Positions 8,299 to 16,663 of a stretch of 31,634 bases of DNA are shown here, in pieces. Position numbers and translations under genes: made by a program. How positions within the stretch are numbered: position 1 is the stretch's first letter; the number at the start of each line of letters is the position of its first letter. The notes below the pieces were generated by a model that was not told the DNA's origin, searched no databases, and saw only the letters and a list, made by a program, of their open reading frames with translations. The DNA lies in contig DMOO01000009.1 of the NCBI GenBank assembly GCA_003456855.1, forward strand, positions 1 to 31,634. The letters run 5' to 3'. This stretch comes from Sphaerochaeta sp. (lineage in GTDB: Bacteria; Spirochaetota; Spirochaetia; Sphaerochaetales; Sphaerochaetaceae).

Positions 8299-8690
8299 TC
8301 CTCGGGACAGGCATAGATGCCGTTGGAATCCAGCGTGTCAAGAATCTCGGAGAGGCCTTCATAAACAAGGTCTACAGTCCGGCGGAGATCGAGCAGTACA
8401 AGGCTTTGGAGAATGCCCATGAGGATATCAGGGCCCAGTTCCTTGCATCCCGTTTCGCCGTCAAGGAGGCCTATGCCAAGGCACGTGGGACCGGTTTCTC
8501 CGACATAGTGATTCCAAGTGACATCACAACCTGCAGCGACGACAGCGGAAGACCGTTCATTGAGCTGTCCGGAAAGACCTTGGACAATGCGCCGCTTTCA
8601 GTCATCCACCTTACACTCACCCATGAGATGCCTCTTGCAATAGCCATGGTGGTGCTTGAATCTGTGGAGTGCTCCGATGGCGCGCAGTGA
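8295..8690 (+). CDS. acpS: Holo-[acyl-carrier-protein] synthase
   Basis: This 131-residue enzyme transfers 4'-phosphopantetheine from CoA to the serine of apo-ACP, activating fatty-acid synthesis. The magnesium ligands D8 (LGTGIDAV) and E58 (RFAVKEAYAKA) are both present, as is the length expected for AcpS-type trimers. GTG start: GTGA overlaps the ybbR stop, and CGGAGG (8282-8287) lies 7 nt upstream. The 3' end overlaps truA by 14 nt. Its place directly after cdaA-ybbR ties membrane-lipid supply and c-di-AMP signalling to one transcript. Confidence 0.93.
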   Translation: MILGTGIDAVGIQRVKNLGEAFINKVYSPAEIEQYKALENAHEDIRAQFLASRFAVKEAYAKARGTGFSDIVIPSDITTCSDDSGRPFIELSGKTLDNAPLSVIHLTLTHEMPLAIAMVVLESVECSDGAQ

Positions 8691-9525
8691 TTGGAAGAGA
8701 CCAGCAGAGTTCTCAGCCCCTGAAGGAAGAAGACGTGTGGCCCTTGAGGTCTGCTATGACGGCAGGCAGTTCAACGGCTGGCAGGTCCAGAACAATGGGG
8801 TCTCTGTGCAGGACACCCTGAAGGAGGCCGTTATCGGTCTGATTGGGGACCGCAACGTGGAGATAGTCGGCAGTGGCAGGACGGACAGCGGTGTGCATGC
8901 CTACGGGCAGGTCGCCCATGCGGAGTTCGATGTCTGCGACATTCCTGCAAAGGCCTTCCATCTGGGTCTGAATGCGCTGCTTCCATACAGTGTAAGAGTT
9001 AAACGCAGCTGGGATGTGGAGCCCACATTCCATGCAAGATACAGTGCCATGGCCAGGGAATACAGGTATTTCTGCAGAACCGGCATAATGCACGACAGCT
9101 TCACAGAGGGACTTGTCACAAGACTCAAGGAGTTTCCGGACATTGACCTTCTGAATTCATATGCAGAGACCGTAATCGGAACGCACGATTTCACGACCTT
9201 CGCCTCTGCAAGGGACATCTGCCCCAGCAAGGTTCGCGACATGTACGAGTCGTCCTTCTCCTGGGTGGAGTCCATGTACGGCGAGAGGATCCTCTGCTAC
9301 AAGGTATGCGGAAACGCATTCCTTTACCATATGGTGAGGTCCCTGGTGGGCTCCATGCTGGAGTTCGGCGCCAGAGGTGATTCGGTTGCCGCCTTCAAGG
9401 ATGCCCTTGAGGCCAAGGACCGCTCACGTGCAGGGAAGACCGCCCCTTCAGACGGTCTTTATCTTTGGAGGGTCAGCTATGACCCTGATGAATATCAATG
9501 GTTCGAGGAGAAGTATGGACACTGA
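8677..9525 (+). CDS. truA: tRNA pseudouridine(38-40) synthase
   Basis: This 282-residue enzyme isomerises uridines 38-40 in the anticodon arm of many tRNAs. The catalytic aspartate is D70 in the family block GSGRTDSGVHAYGQVAH. The C-terminal FLYHMVRSLVGSML block is also present. I prefer the ATG at 8677 (MARSDWK), with GGAG about 8 nt upstream, over an in-frame ATG at 8656 deeper in acpS. It overlaps acpS by 14 nt and the next gene by 11 nt, so translation is probably coupled. Confidence 0.93.
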   Translation: MARSDWKRPAEFSAPEGRRRVALEVCYDGRQFNGWQVQNNGVSVQDTLKEAVIGLIGDRNVEIVGSGRTDSGVHAYGQVAHAEFDVCDIPAKAFHLGLNALLPYSVRVKRSWDVEPTFHARYSAMAREYRYFCRTGIMHDSFTEGLVTRLKEFPDIDLLNSYAETVIGTHDFTTFASARDICPSKVRDMYESSFSWVESMYGERILCYKVCGNAFLYHMVRSLVGSMLEFGARGDSVAAFKDALEAKDRSRAGKTAPSDGLYLWRVSYDPDEYQWFEEKYGH

Positions 9526-10336
9526 GGATTTGAAGACCAGACGTGAAGCGTTGTCCAATGCCCTGAGCAGGACGGATGCCCTTCTAGACTCGTTCCAGGA
9601 TGTTCTGAAGCAGGATTTCACCGAAGGTGAACACTCAGGACGTGACTTCTCACAGACTGTTGAGAAGATCCTTCCTGATATTAAGCCTGTGGCCAAGGTG
9701 GAGCCTGCACAGAGTCTGTTCCAGGAGGAGAAACCTGCGCAGCCTGAGGATGAAAGGCTGCTTATGACATATCAGAACCTCTGCTCGGATGCCATGGGAT
9801 GCACAAGGTGCGGTCTTTGCAAGACCAGGACCAACGTGGTGTTCGGAATAGGCTGCAAGGATCGTCCTATAGTCATGGTCATAGGTGAAGGCCCGGGTGA
9901 GAACGAGGACCTTCAGGGCATTCCTTTCGTGGGAAAGGCCGGCCAGTATCTGGACAAGTGGCTTGCCGCCATATCGCTGAGCAGAGAAACAAACGTATAT
10001 ATCACGAACACCGTCAAGTGCAGACCTCCACAGAACCGTGACCCCTATCCTGATGAGAAGGCCAGCTGCTTTGCCTTCCTCAAGAGGCAGATCGAGCTCA
10101 TAAGTCCACAGGCCATACTCTGTCTGGGAAAGCCTGCCTCAACTCTCATGACCGGCAGACCCGATGCTACGATGGGCGCACTGCGAGGTAAGTTCTTCTT
10201 CTATGATGGGATACCTATGATGTGCACATACCATCCGGCTGCAGTTCTCAGGGACCTTTCCCTGAAGCGCGCAGTCTGGGATGACCTTAAGAAGCTGGCC
10301 CGCTATCTTGGGCTCATGCCAGGTGGTGCCAGCTGA
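9515..10336 (+). CDS. Uracil-DNA glycosylase, family 4 (Fe-S), with N-terminal extension
   Basis: This 273-residue base-excision repair enzyme removes uracil from DNA. Four cysteines suited to a [4Fe-4S] cluster are C96, C99, C169 and C185. Motif A is GEGPGENED (124-132), typical of family 4, and the C-terminal motif is TYHPAAVLRD near residue 245. The catalytic domain begins near residue 88; residues 1-85 are a charged, low-conservation extension, longer than in the thermophile enzymes but known in relatives once annotated as phage DNA-polymerase-like. I chose ATG 9515 because CGAGGAG lies just upstream and earlier in-frame ATGs lie inside truA. It shares TGATG with priA. Confidence 0.9.
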   Translation: MDTEDLKTRREALSNALSRTDALLDSFQDVLKQDFTEGEHSGRDFSQTVEKILPDIKPVAKVEPAQSLFQEEKPAQPEDERLLMTYQNLCSDAMGCTRCGLCKTRTNVVFGIGCKDRPIVMVIGEGPGENEDLQGIPFVGKAGQYLDKWLAAISLSRETNVYITNTVKCRPPQNRDPYPDEKASCFAFLKRQIELISPQAILCLGKPASTLMTGRPDATMGALRGKFFFYDGIPMMCTYHPAAVLRDLSLKRAVWDDLKKLARYLGLMPGGAS

Positions 10337-12294
10337 TGATCCGCTATGCACAGGTGGTTGTCCCTATACCACTTAAGTCTGAATTCACCTACAGCTTCGA
10401 CTCCGACCAGATGACCGTCCAGGCCGGGATGCGTGTAATGGTCCCCTTCGGGAAGCGCAATCTGCAGGCCTATGTCATCGATGTCATGGACAAGGCTCCA
10501 TCAGTGGACTTCGAGATCAAGGGAATAACCCGAGTGATCGACAAGGAGCCCATCTTTGACCGCAAGGACTACGAGCTTGCCGTCTGGATGGAGAAGTTCT
10601 ACTTCTCAAGCCGTGGAGAGGTTCTGGATACAATGATCCCAGGCGGACGCAGGGACACTGTGTTCTCGGGCCTTGATGCCGATGAGGCCATGCCCAGACC
10701 TGATGTCACACTCTCTGAGGAGCAGGAGAACGCCGTAAAGACCGTCATGGAGACCGACCACCGTATGTACTACCTCTTCGGTGTCACAGGCTCAGGCAAG
10801 ACGGAGGTGTTCCTGCGCTGTGCAGAGAAGGTCATTGCAGAAGGTGGCCAGGTGATCTATCTGGTCCCTGAGATAACGCTGACACACCAGCTTGCCCTGC
10901 AGGTCCTCAAGCGATTCCAGAACAACGTGGCCATCCTCCATTCAGGATTGACCGATTCCCAAAGAATTGCCCAATGGAGGCGTATCAAGCGTTCCGAAGT
11001 CGGACTTGTAATTGGGGCAAGAAGTGCAGTATTCGCTCCTTTCTCGAATCTGAAGATGATCATCATCGATGAGGAGCATGAGAATTCATACAAGAGCGGC
11101 AATGCTCCGCGCTACCATGCAAGGCAGGTCGCCCAGAAGAGGATCTCCGACTGCGGTGGAAAGCTCCTGATGGGAAGTGCAACGCCGAGTCTTGAGTCCT
11201 GGCAGATGATGAAGGACCCTTCGAAGATGGTCAGAATAGATCTCAAACACAGGGTGGGCGGCGGAAGCATGCCACGAGTGGAGATAGCTGACATGTCCAA
11301 GGAGGAGGGGATCTTCAGCAAGGTTCTGCAGGAGAAGATGCTCAGAACCCTTGCATCGGGAAAGCAGGTGATCCTCTTTCTGAACAGAAGGGGCTTCAGC
11401 TACTACTTCCACTGCAGAAGCTGCGGCTATGAACTGAAGTGTCCAAATTGTGATATAGCATTGACTTACCATAAAAGGCACAATGTGCTTCAGTGCCATT
11501 ACTGCGGCTATTCGCAGAAGCCTATCACAGTCTGTCCGGACTGCGGGTCCATGGACGTCATGTACTCGGGCTTCGGCACTGAGCAGGTGGAGCAGGAGAT
11601 CTCAAGGCTCTTTCCTCTGTACGGGGTTGCAAGGCTGGACACGGACACCGTGGCAAAGGACAGAAGCAACATCCAGAAGACCCTGGACGACTTCAGAGCA
11701 GGCAAGATACAGATTCTCCTTGGAACCCAGATGGTAGCCAAGGGGCTTAACTTCCCCAATGTGCAGCTTGTGGGGATCATCATGGCTGACAGCGGGCTTC
11801 TGATCCCTGACTTCAGGGCGGAGGAGAGGACCTTTGACCTTCTGGTGCAGGTCTCCGGCCGCTCAGGTCGTGCGGACTCGAACGGGGAGGTCATCGTCCA
11901 GACCAGGATGAAGGACAACCCTGCAATATCGTTCGCCGCGAAGGGCGATGTCGAGGGCTTCTTCAACCAGGAGCTTTCAATCAGGAAGGACACCAAGTTC
12001 CCTCCGTTCTCCAGAATGGTGAACATTGTGGTGCGTTCCTCAAATGCAGCTGCAGCCAGGGGCTTTGCGGACACACTAGCAAAGATGCTGACATCCCAGG
12101 CCAGGAAGACCCTGGTCTATGGTGCCTCGGAATGCCCAATAGAGAAGATCCGCACCTACTACAGGTTCCAGATCCTTCTGCGCTCGACCAACCCTGCAGA
12201 CATGCTCAGCCTGCTGAACAGGGTGATGAAAGAGGTCAAGGTCCCGTACAATGTGTCTGTGGACATAGATATGGACCCCACAGATCTTCTGTGA
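10336..12294 (+). CDS. priA: Primosomal protein N', replication-restart helicase
   Basis: This 652-residue superfamily 2 helicase reloads the replisome at stalled forks. It has an N-terminal 3'-DNA-binding domain (1-105), Walker A GVTGSGKT (149-156), Walker B DEEH (245-248), and a zinc module with eight cysteines (360, 363, 369, 372, 387, 390, 400, 403) inserted in the second RecA-like lobe. QVSGRSGRAD provides motif VI. It is somewhat shorter than the E. coli enzyme, within the bacterial range. It starts at TGATG with the UDG gene and closes the cdaA operon. AT-rich synonymous patches occur near 10940-11045 and 11440-11480. No terminator is visible before def. Confidence 0.96.
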   Translation: MIRYAQVVVPIPLKSEFTYSFDSDQMTVQAGMRVMVPFGKRNLQAYVIDVMDKAPSVDFEIKGITRVIDKEPIFDRKDYELAVWMEKFYFSSRGEVLDTMIPGGRRDTVFSGLDADEAMPRPDVTLSEEQENAVKTVMETDHRMYYLFGVTGSGKTEVFLRCAEKVIAEGGQVIYLVPEITLTHQLALQVLKRFQNNVAILHSGLTDSQRIAQWRRIKRSEVGLVIGARSAVFAPFSNLKMIIIDEEHENSYKSGNAPRYHARQVAQKRISDCGGKLLMGSATPSLESWQMMKDPSKMVRIDLKHRVGGGSMPRVEIADMSKEEGIFSKVLQEKMLRTLASGKQVILFLNRRGFSYYFHCRSCGYELKCPNCDIALTYHKRHNVLQCHYCGYSQKPITVCPDCGSMDVMYSGFGTEQVEQEISRLFPLYGVARLDTDTVAKDRSNIQKTLDDFRAGKIQILLGTQMVAKGLNFPNVQLVGIIMADSGLLIPDFRAEERTFDLLVQVSGRSGRADSNGEVIVQTRMKDNPAISFAAKGDVEGFFNQELSIRKDTKFPPFSRMVNIVVRSSNAAAARGFADTLAKMLTSQARKTLVYGASECPIEKIRTYYRFQILLRSTNPADMLSLLNRVMKEVKVPYNVSVDIDMDPTDLL

Positions 12295-12297
12295 GCG

Positions 12298-12326
12298 TTG
12301 AAACATCCTGAAGGTTTGTATATATT
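12298..12326 (+). promoter_or_regulatory. Promoter of def (leaderless type)
   Basis: TTGAAA (12298-12303), a 17-nt spacer and TATATT (12321-12326) form a good sigma-70-like promoter in the 38-bp gap after priA. The ATG is only 6 nt beyond the -10 box and there is no Shine-Dalgarno, so the mRNA should start at or beside the start codon. Confidence 0.65.
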
Positions 12327-12332
12327 TCAAGT

Positions 12333-12839
12333 ATGCTTGATATAGTGAAAATTGGTGATGAAGTTCTTCGTGAGAAATGCACGAAGGTCACAGAGTTCGA
12401 TGATGCACTCCACATTCTCCTCGAGGCCATGTACGAGACCCTTGAGGGGGCCGATGGTGTAGGCCTTGCCGCACCTCAGGTTGGAGTCGATAAGAGATTC
12501 TTCATCGTTTCGCTCCCTGATGGAACGAAGCGCGAGTTCATAAACCCGGAGATAATCGGTACCTCGGTCGAGACCAACCCGTACGAGGAAGGCTGTCTCA
12601 GCGTACCTGGCGTGTACCATGATGTGGTGCGTCCTTCAAAGGTCATAGTCAAGGCCCAGGATGCAAACGGAGTGGAGTTCACTCTGAAGGCCTCAGGCCT
12701 GATGGCCAGGGTCATCCAGCATGAGAACGACCATCTTGACGGAGTGCTGTTCATTGACCACCTCAATGAGGATGAGAAGAAGAAGGTCATCCGTGCTTAT
12801 GAGAAGAAGAACAGACGCCAGAAGGGAAGAAGAAATTGA
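12333..12839 (+). CDS. def: Peptide deformylase
   Basis: This 168-residue metalloenzyme removes the formyl group from the initiator methionine of new proteins. Motif 1 is GVGLAAPQVG (42-51), motif 2 EGCLSVP with metal ligand C88, motif 3 QHENDHLDG with H130, E131 and H134. The C-terminus is a highly basic tail (KKKVIRAYEKKNRRQKGRRN). The gene has its own promoter and appears leaderless. Its stop overlaps the TTG start of fmt, the usual def-fmt pair that adds and removes the formyl group. Confidence 0.96.
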   Translation: MLDIVKIGDEVLREKCTKVTEFDDALHILLEAMYETLEGADGVGLAAPQVGVDKRFFIVSLPDGTKREFINPEIIGTSVETNPYEEGCLSVPGVYHDVVRPSKVIVKAQDANGVEFTLKASGLMARVIQHENDHLDGVLFIDHLNEDEKKKVIRAYEKKNRRQKGRRN

Positions 12840-13789
12840 CTGAACCAAGGATCCTGTTCGCCGGTACTCCGGACATCGCTGTGCCTCTTCTGAGAAAGCT
12901 GAGCTCCTCCTTCAATGTCGTTGGTGTTCTCACCTCCTGTGACAGAAGCGTCGGGCGCTCCAGCAAGCTTGTACCTACACCGGTCAAGGCTGCGGCTTCA
13001 GAGCTTGGGATCCCTGTGCTCCAGTTCGAGAGCCTTCGCACACCTGCAAGACAGGCAGTGAAGGAGCTTGGGGCTGACACCTTGGTGACCTTCGCCTTCG
13101 GAAAGATCTTCGGACCCATGTTCCTGGATCTGTTTTCGAATGGAAGGTTCAACGTCCATCCTTCGGCGCTCCCGCTGTTCCGTGGACCGTCGCCGATCCA
13201 GTTCTCCATCTTCTCAGGTCTGCAGGAGGCAACCATATCACTTCAGGACATTGGTCTTAGGATGGATGAGGGTGACATCTGGGGAAGGCATGTGATTCCG
13301 CTTACCGGAAAAGAGAACACCCAGAGTCTGACCACCCTGGTCTCTGAGGAGGCAGCTTCCTTTGTCCCTGACCTGCTCAGGAGGATAGTCTCAGGTGAGG
13401 TCTCATCAAAGCCACAGGAAGGGGAGGCCAGCTACTGCACAATGATCACAAGGGAGACAGGGGTTCTGGATTTCCACAGGACCGCAAGGGAGCTCCACTG
13501 CCAGATCAGGGCCTGCTACCCATGGCCTAAGGCCTGGGCCAAGGTCAACGGCACAGACATCGCCATAACCGGAGTCTGGGGTGGCTTCGAGGACATCGAG
13601 TCTTCCGATGACTGCTCCGACAAGGAGCCTGGAACAGTCGTGGCCTACCGCAAGGACAGAGGCATAGGGGTCGCCTGTGCAGACAAGGTTCTCTGGCTTA
13701 CAGGTCTTCAGCTTCCTGCGAAGAAGGAGCTGGACTACAAAGCCTTCATAAACGGGAACCAGTGGATTCTCAAATCCAGATTCGAGTGA
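12836..13789 (+). CDS. fmt: Methionyl-tRNA formyltransferase
   Basis: This 317-residue enzyme formylates initiator Met-tRNA using 10-formyl-tetrahydrofolate. LFAGTPDIAV (7-16) is the N-terminal Rossmann strand. N106 and H108 in FNVHPSALPLFRGPSP, and D144 in MDEGDI, are the catalytic set. The C-terminal tRNA-binding domain is present from about residue 210. The start is TTG within TTGA, overlapping the def stop, preceded by the purine-rich GGGAAGAAGAAA; no better start exists because conserved sequence begins at residue 5. Confidence 0.95.
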   Translation: MTEPRILFAGTPDIAVPLLRKLSSSFNVVGVLTSCDRSVGRSSKLVPTPVKAAASELGIPVLQFESLRTPARQAVKELGADTLVTFAFGKIFGPMFLDLFSNGRFNVHPSALPLFRGPSPIQFSIFSGLQEATISLQDIGLRMDEGDIWGRHVIPLTGKENTQSLTTLVSEEAASFVPDLLRRIVSGEVSSKPQEGEASYCTMITRETGVLDFHRTARELHCQIRACYPWPKAWAKVNGTDIAITGVWGGFEDIESSDDCSDKEPGTVVAYRKDRGIGVACADKVLWLTGLQLPAKKELDYKAFINGNQWILKSRFE

Positions 13790-13798
13790 CGGTGCCAA

Positions 13799-14830
13799 AT
13801 GGGCCTGCCTTACAAATCTTATTCAGCGAACAATCTCAGCCGCTACGGCTACAGGGTTTTCAGGGTGGGAATCGATGCAGGCTTCACCTGTCCGAACCGC
13901 TGCAGAAGCAAGGACGGATCGGGCTGCATCTACTGTGACAGCCAGGGCGCCAGAGCAGCATATCTACGGACCAAGGAAAGTTCCTACAGACATGACAGCG
14001 AATTCGTGAATTGTATAGATTTGTTGTCCGAGTCACTGTCTCAAAATCAGGGTATTGATGAAAAAAGTTTACTGATAATCGATAAACAGGACATCATTAA
14101 TCAAATTGATCGTGGGACCAAATTTGTCCAACGAAGGTACAAGACCGACCATTTCGCTGCATATCTCCAGTCCTTCTCCAACACCTTCGCCCCTTATGAC
14201 AAGCTTAAGGAGCTCTATGACTTCATCATCTCTCTGAGAAATTGGGAAGGGTTGATAATCTCAACTAGACCTGACTGCATAGATGACAGGAAGCTTGAGC
14301 TTATAGCATCCTACAAGGAGTCCTGCAAGGAGGTCTGCATAGAGCTTGGACTGCAGAGCGGAAACGATGGGATCCTGAGGCGAATGAACCGAGGTCATGA
14401 TGTTGCATGCCTATTAAAGGCGGCCAAGGCCGTGAAGGACCATGGCATCGAGCTGTGCCTTCATGTCCTTACAGGCTTTCCTGGAGAGGGAAGAGCAGAA
14501 CTTGACCAGACCATCTCTGTAATCAATCAGGTGCATCCTGATGCCATCAAGATACACAACCTCAACGTGGCTGCAGGTACAAGGCTCTATGACGAGTTTC
14601 TGGAAGGTGAGGTGACAACACCTTGCCTGGCAAGGCATATAGAGGACGTGATGTATATACTCAGGAGAATTTACTCCGATATTGTAATTGAAAGACTTAT
14701 GTGCGAAACTCCAAACCATAGATTGGCAAGCCCCAGATTGTTTCCGGATAAGAACAGGTTCCTGCAGAAGCTGGAAGCGACCATGGTTGAAAGGGGCTAT
14801 TATCAGGGGGAACTGTGTCCAGAGTTGTGA
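13799..14830 (+). CDS. Radical SAM protein, TIGR01212/YhcC family
   Basis: This 343-residue protein has the radical SAM cluster motif in the spacing usual for this family: C31, C43 and C46 in GFTCPNRC and GCIYCDSQG. An extra cysteine, C35, follows the first. GLQSGNDGILRRMNRGHD (about 184-201) and LTGFPGEG match the family core. YhcC-type proteins are widespread; their substrate is not established. The ATG lies 9 nt after the fmt stop with no strong ribosome site, suggesting coupling to fmt. The stretch at about 14000-14130 is markedly AT-rich compared with the rest of the gene (Lys AAA, Leu TTA/TTG, Asn AAT). Confidence 0.9.
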   Translation: MGLPYKSYSANNLSRYGYRVFRVGIDAGFTCPNRCRSKDGSGCIYCDSQGARAAYLRTKESSYRHDSEFVNCIDLLSESLSQNQGIDEKSLLIIDKQDIINQIDRGTKFVQRRYKTDHFAAYLQSFSNTFAPYDKLKELYDFIISLRNWEGLIISTRPDCIDDRKLELIASYKESCKEVCIELGLQSGNDGILRRMNRGHDVACLLKAAKAVKDHGIELCLHVLTGFPGEGRAELDQTISVINQVHPDAIKIHNLNVAAGTRLYDEFLEGEVTTPCLARHIEDVMYILRRIYSDIVIERLMCETPNHRLASPRLFPDKNRFLQKLEATMVERGYYQGELCPEL

Positions 14831-15222
14831 GAATCATAGGCTTTGTATTGAGCCTGATATGCATGGCGGTGATTGTATATCTTTCATTTGCCACTGATGT
14901 TCTGATCACAAACTATGTCGTAGGTGGTGACAAGGGTGGTCATTTTCTGGCCTATACCACGCTTTCGTTCCTCTTTTTGATCTGTTTTGCCGTTTATTCA
15001 AGGAATAGGATCCTGGTAAGGAACCTGATGCCCATGCTGGGTGCCTTTTCTCTCTCCTTTGTCTGTGCCTATTGCATAGAGCTGATTCAGCCATACTTCC
15101 ACAGAACCTTCGAACCTGCCGATCTTCTGGCTGGGGCCTTGGGTTCGCTGAGTGGAATAATAATCGGCTTCTTCTGTGTGCTTTTGGTGTGTACCATTGA
15201 AAGACGTAGAGCCAGTCGCTAA
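14815..15222 (+). CDS. VanZ-like small membrane protein
   Basis: A 135-residue protein with four hydrophobic segments (about 5-24, 43-60, 69-88, 103-128). It carries the VanZ-like pattern: GGDKGGHFLAYTTLSF (D39, K40, H43) and YCIELIQPYFHRTFEPAD (E89, Q92, R97, D103), followed by a glycine-rich helix. Proteins of this group occur singly in many bacteria; except for VanZ's teicoplanin link, roles are unclear. Start is GTG with AGGGGG about 5 nt upstream, overlapping the radical SAM gene by 16 nt. Its 3' end carries the promoter of the FKBP gene. Confidence 0.8.
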   Translation: MSRVVRIIGFVLSLICMAVIVYLSFATDVLITNYVVGGDKGGHFLAYTTLSFLFLICFAVYSRNRILVRNLMPMLGAFSLSFVCAYCIELIQPYFHRTFEPADLLAGALGSLSGIIIGFFCVLLVCTIERRRASR

Positions 15223-15225
15223 AAT
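15197..15225 (+). promoter_or_regulatory. Promoter of the FKBP-DUF308 operon
   Basis: TTGAAA (15197-15202), a 17-nt spacer and TAAAAT (15220-15225) overlap the end of the vanZ-like gene. This predicts a roughly 20-nt leader that carries the AAAGGGG ribosome site before the ATG at 15253. Confidence 0.55.
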
Positions 15226-15252
15226 AAAGTAACATCTAAAAAGGGGTTCGAG

Positions 15253-15975
15253 ATGCTCAAGAAAATATTGATTATCAGCCTGATGGCTATTTTTGTCATT
15301 GGCTTTGCATTTGCAATTGATGAGAACGGTATGCCAACCACCTTGGCTGAGAAGTTCAGCTACGCATTGGGTTTCTATCTTGCTTCAACATACGGCACAG
15401 ACAGCGCAATGCAGTACTTCTACATGTATCAGTACTACTACTGGCCTGAGATAAATGAGAATCTGGGCTCCATGGGAGTCTACAGCTATTCACAGGGCGT
15501 CATGCTCTATGAGCTGGACGAGCTTAACAGCATCCTTTCCGAGTATCCTGCAGAATATGCTGCAAGGGTACAGGCACAGGCAGTTGAGAATCTAGCCACA
15601 GCAGAGGCTTTTCTTGCTGAGAATGCAAAGGCAGAGGGCATACAGGTCACAAAGTCCGGTCTGCAGTACAAGATCATCAAGCAGGGAACCGGAGCAAAGG
15701 CGGCTGCAGAGGACAGTGTCGAGCTGGACTATGAGCTCAAGCTCCTTGACGGAACCGTCGTGGACAGCTCCTATGCAAGGGGAGAGCATTCAGTATTCCC
15801 GATGTCAAGTGTGATAGAGGGGTTCAAGGAGGGCGTAATGCTCATGCCTATGGGTTCACACTACATCTTCTACATCCATCCGGATCTTGGTTATGGGAGC
15901 CAGGCCACCGGCAGCATGGGTCCGAACTCACTTCTGATCTTTGAGGTCGAGACCTATTCCATTTCCGAGAAATAA
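15253..15975 (+). CDS. Exported FKBP-type peptidyl-prolyl isomerase
   Basis: A 240-residue protein with a signal peptide (MLKK, hydrophobic core, AFA at 19-21). A helical region resembling the FKBP N-terminal dimerisation segment spans about 30-125, then a canonical FKBP domain from about 135 (GLQYKIIKQGTG, DGTVVDSSYARGE, VIEGFKEGVMLMPMGSHYIFYI, PNSLLIFEVE). This order matches FkpA/Mip-type periplasmic foldases that catalyse proline isomerisation in secreted proteins. The N-terminal region is rich in Tyr/Met (MQYFYMYQYYYW), which is unusual. AAAGGGG precedes the ATG. A DUF308 gene follows after 14 nt. Confidence 0.9.
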   Translation: MLKKILIISLMAIFVIGFAFAIDENGMPTTLAEKFSYALGFYLASTYGTDSAMQYFYMYQYYYWPEINENLGSMGVYSYSQGVMLYELDELNSILSEYPAEYAARVQAQAVENLATAEAFLAENAKAEGIQVTKSGLQYKIIKQGTGAKAAAEDSVELDYELKLLDGTVVDSSYARGEHSVFPMSSVIEGFKEGVMLMPMGSHYIFYIHPDLGYGSQATGSMGPNSLLIFEVETYSISEK

Positions 15976-15989
15976 TAGGAGAATTCGAT

Positions 15990-16589
15990 ATGACAACAAG
16001 AATCAAGTATTCAATCAAAGGCCTTTCGATCGGTGCAGTTGCACTGGCAATCGGTATCATTATCATCAACCATGCAAATGCCTTCCTGAAGATCATCATG
16101 ATCGCAGCAGGAATCGGCTCACTGGTGGACGGTCTCTACACCCTTGTCGGTGTCAAGAAATGGAAGTTCACAACCACAACCAAGACCCTCACAACCATCA
16201 AGGGAATGGAGTCGACGCTGATCGGTTTCGCTGCAATCATCATGGGTATCTTCGCCGCCAATGAAGCCTTCACCGTCATGGTCTACATCTTCGCAATCGG
16301 TCTGATCTTCTCTGCAGTCGTCTCAATACAGAACGCATCAGTCGCCGGAGAATTCGACATCAAGGACATGCGCGGTCACTTCATGGCAGAGGCAGTGATC
16401 CAGATCCTGATTGCAATCATCCTCTTCTTCAAGCCGGTCGAGACACTCGAGCTGATAGTCAAGGTCCTTGCAATAGCCTTCATTGTGATCGGTTCCCTGA
16501 GCGTTGTATTCTCTTTGATTGTGATTTTCACAAAGTCAAAGAAGACAGAAGAGGTCGGAGAGGCCGAGGTTGTGGAAGAGAACAATTGA
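15990..16589 (+). CDS. DUF308/HdeD-like membrane protein
   Basis: A 199-residue protein composed of about six membrane helices in two similar halves, with glycine and alanine-rich helix starts such as GLSIGAVALAIGIIIINHAN and GMESTLIGFAAIIMGIFAA. This is the HdeD/DUF308 pattern; E. coli HdeD is linked to acid resistance at high cell density but the family's biochemical role is unknown. The C-terminus (KKTEEVGEAEVVEENN) is acidic and cytoplasmic. TAGGAG lies 9 nt before the ATG. It is the last gene before a strong terminator and probably co-transcribed with the FKBP gene. Confidence 0.82.
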   Translation: MTTRIKYSIKGLSIGAVALAIGIIIINHANAFLKIIMIAAGIGSLVDGLYTLVGVKKWKFTTTTKTLTTIKGMESTLIGFAAIIMGIFAANEAFTVMVYIFAIGLIFSAVVSIQNASVAGEFDIKDMRGHFMAEAVIQILIAIILFFKPVETLELIVKVLAIAFIVIGSLSVVFSLIVIFTKSKKTEEVGEAEVVEENN

Positions 16590-16610
16590 TTTGATAAACT
16601 ATTTTGACGA

Positions 16611-16645
16611 AAGAAGGCTCCATTTTTGGAGCCTTCTTCATTTTA
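16611..16645 (+). terminator. Rho-independent terminator after the DUF308 gene
   Basis: A perfect 12-bp stem, AAGAAGGCTCCA (16611-16622) with TGGAGCCTTCTT (16627-16638), closes a TTTT loop and is followed by a T-rich tail. It lies between convergent genes; in the minus direction the tail is weaker (TCGTC), so termination of the DeoR transcript here is only possible. Confidence 0.85.
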
Positions 16646-16663
16646 TTTTGCTTTTATTTAAAA

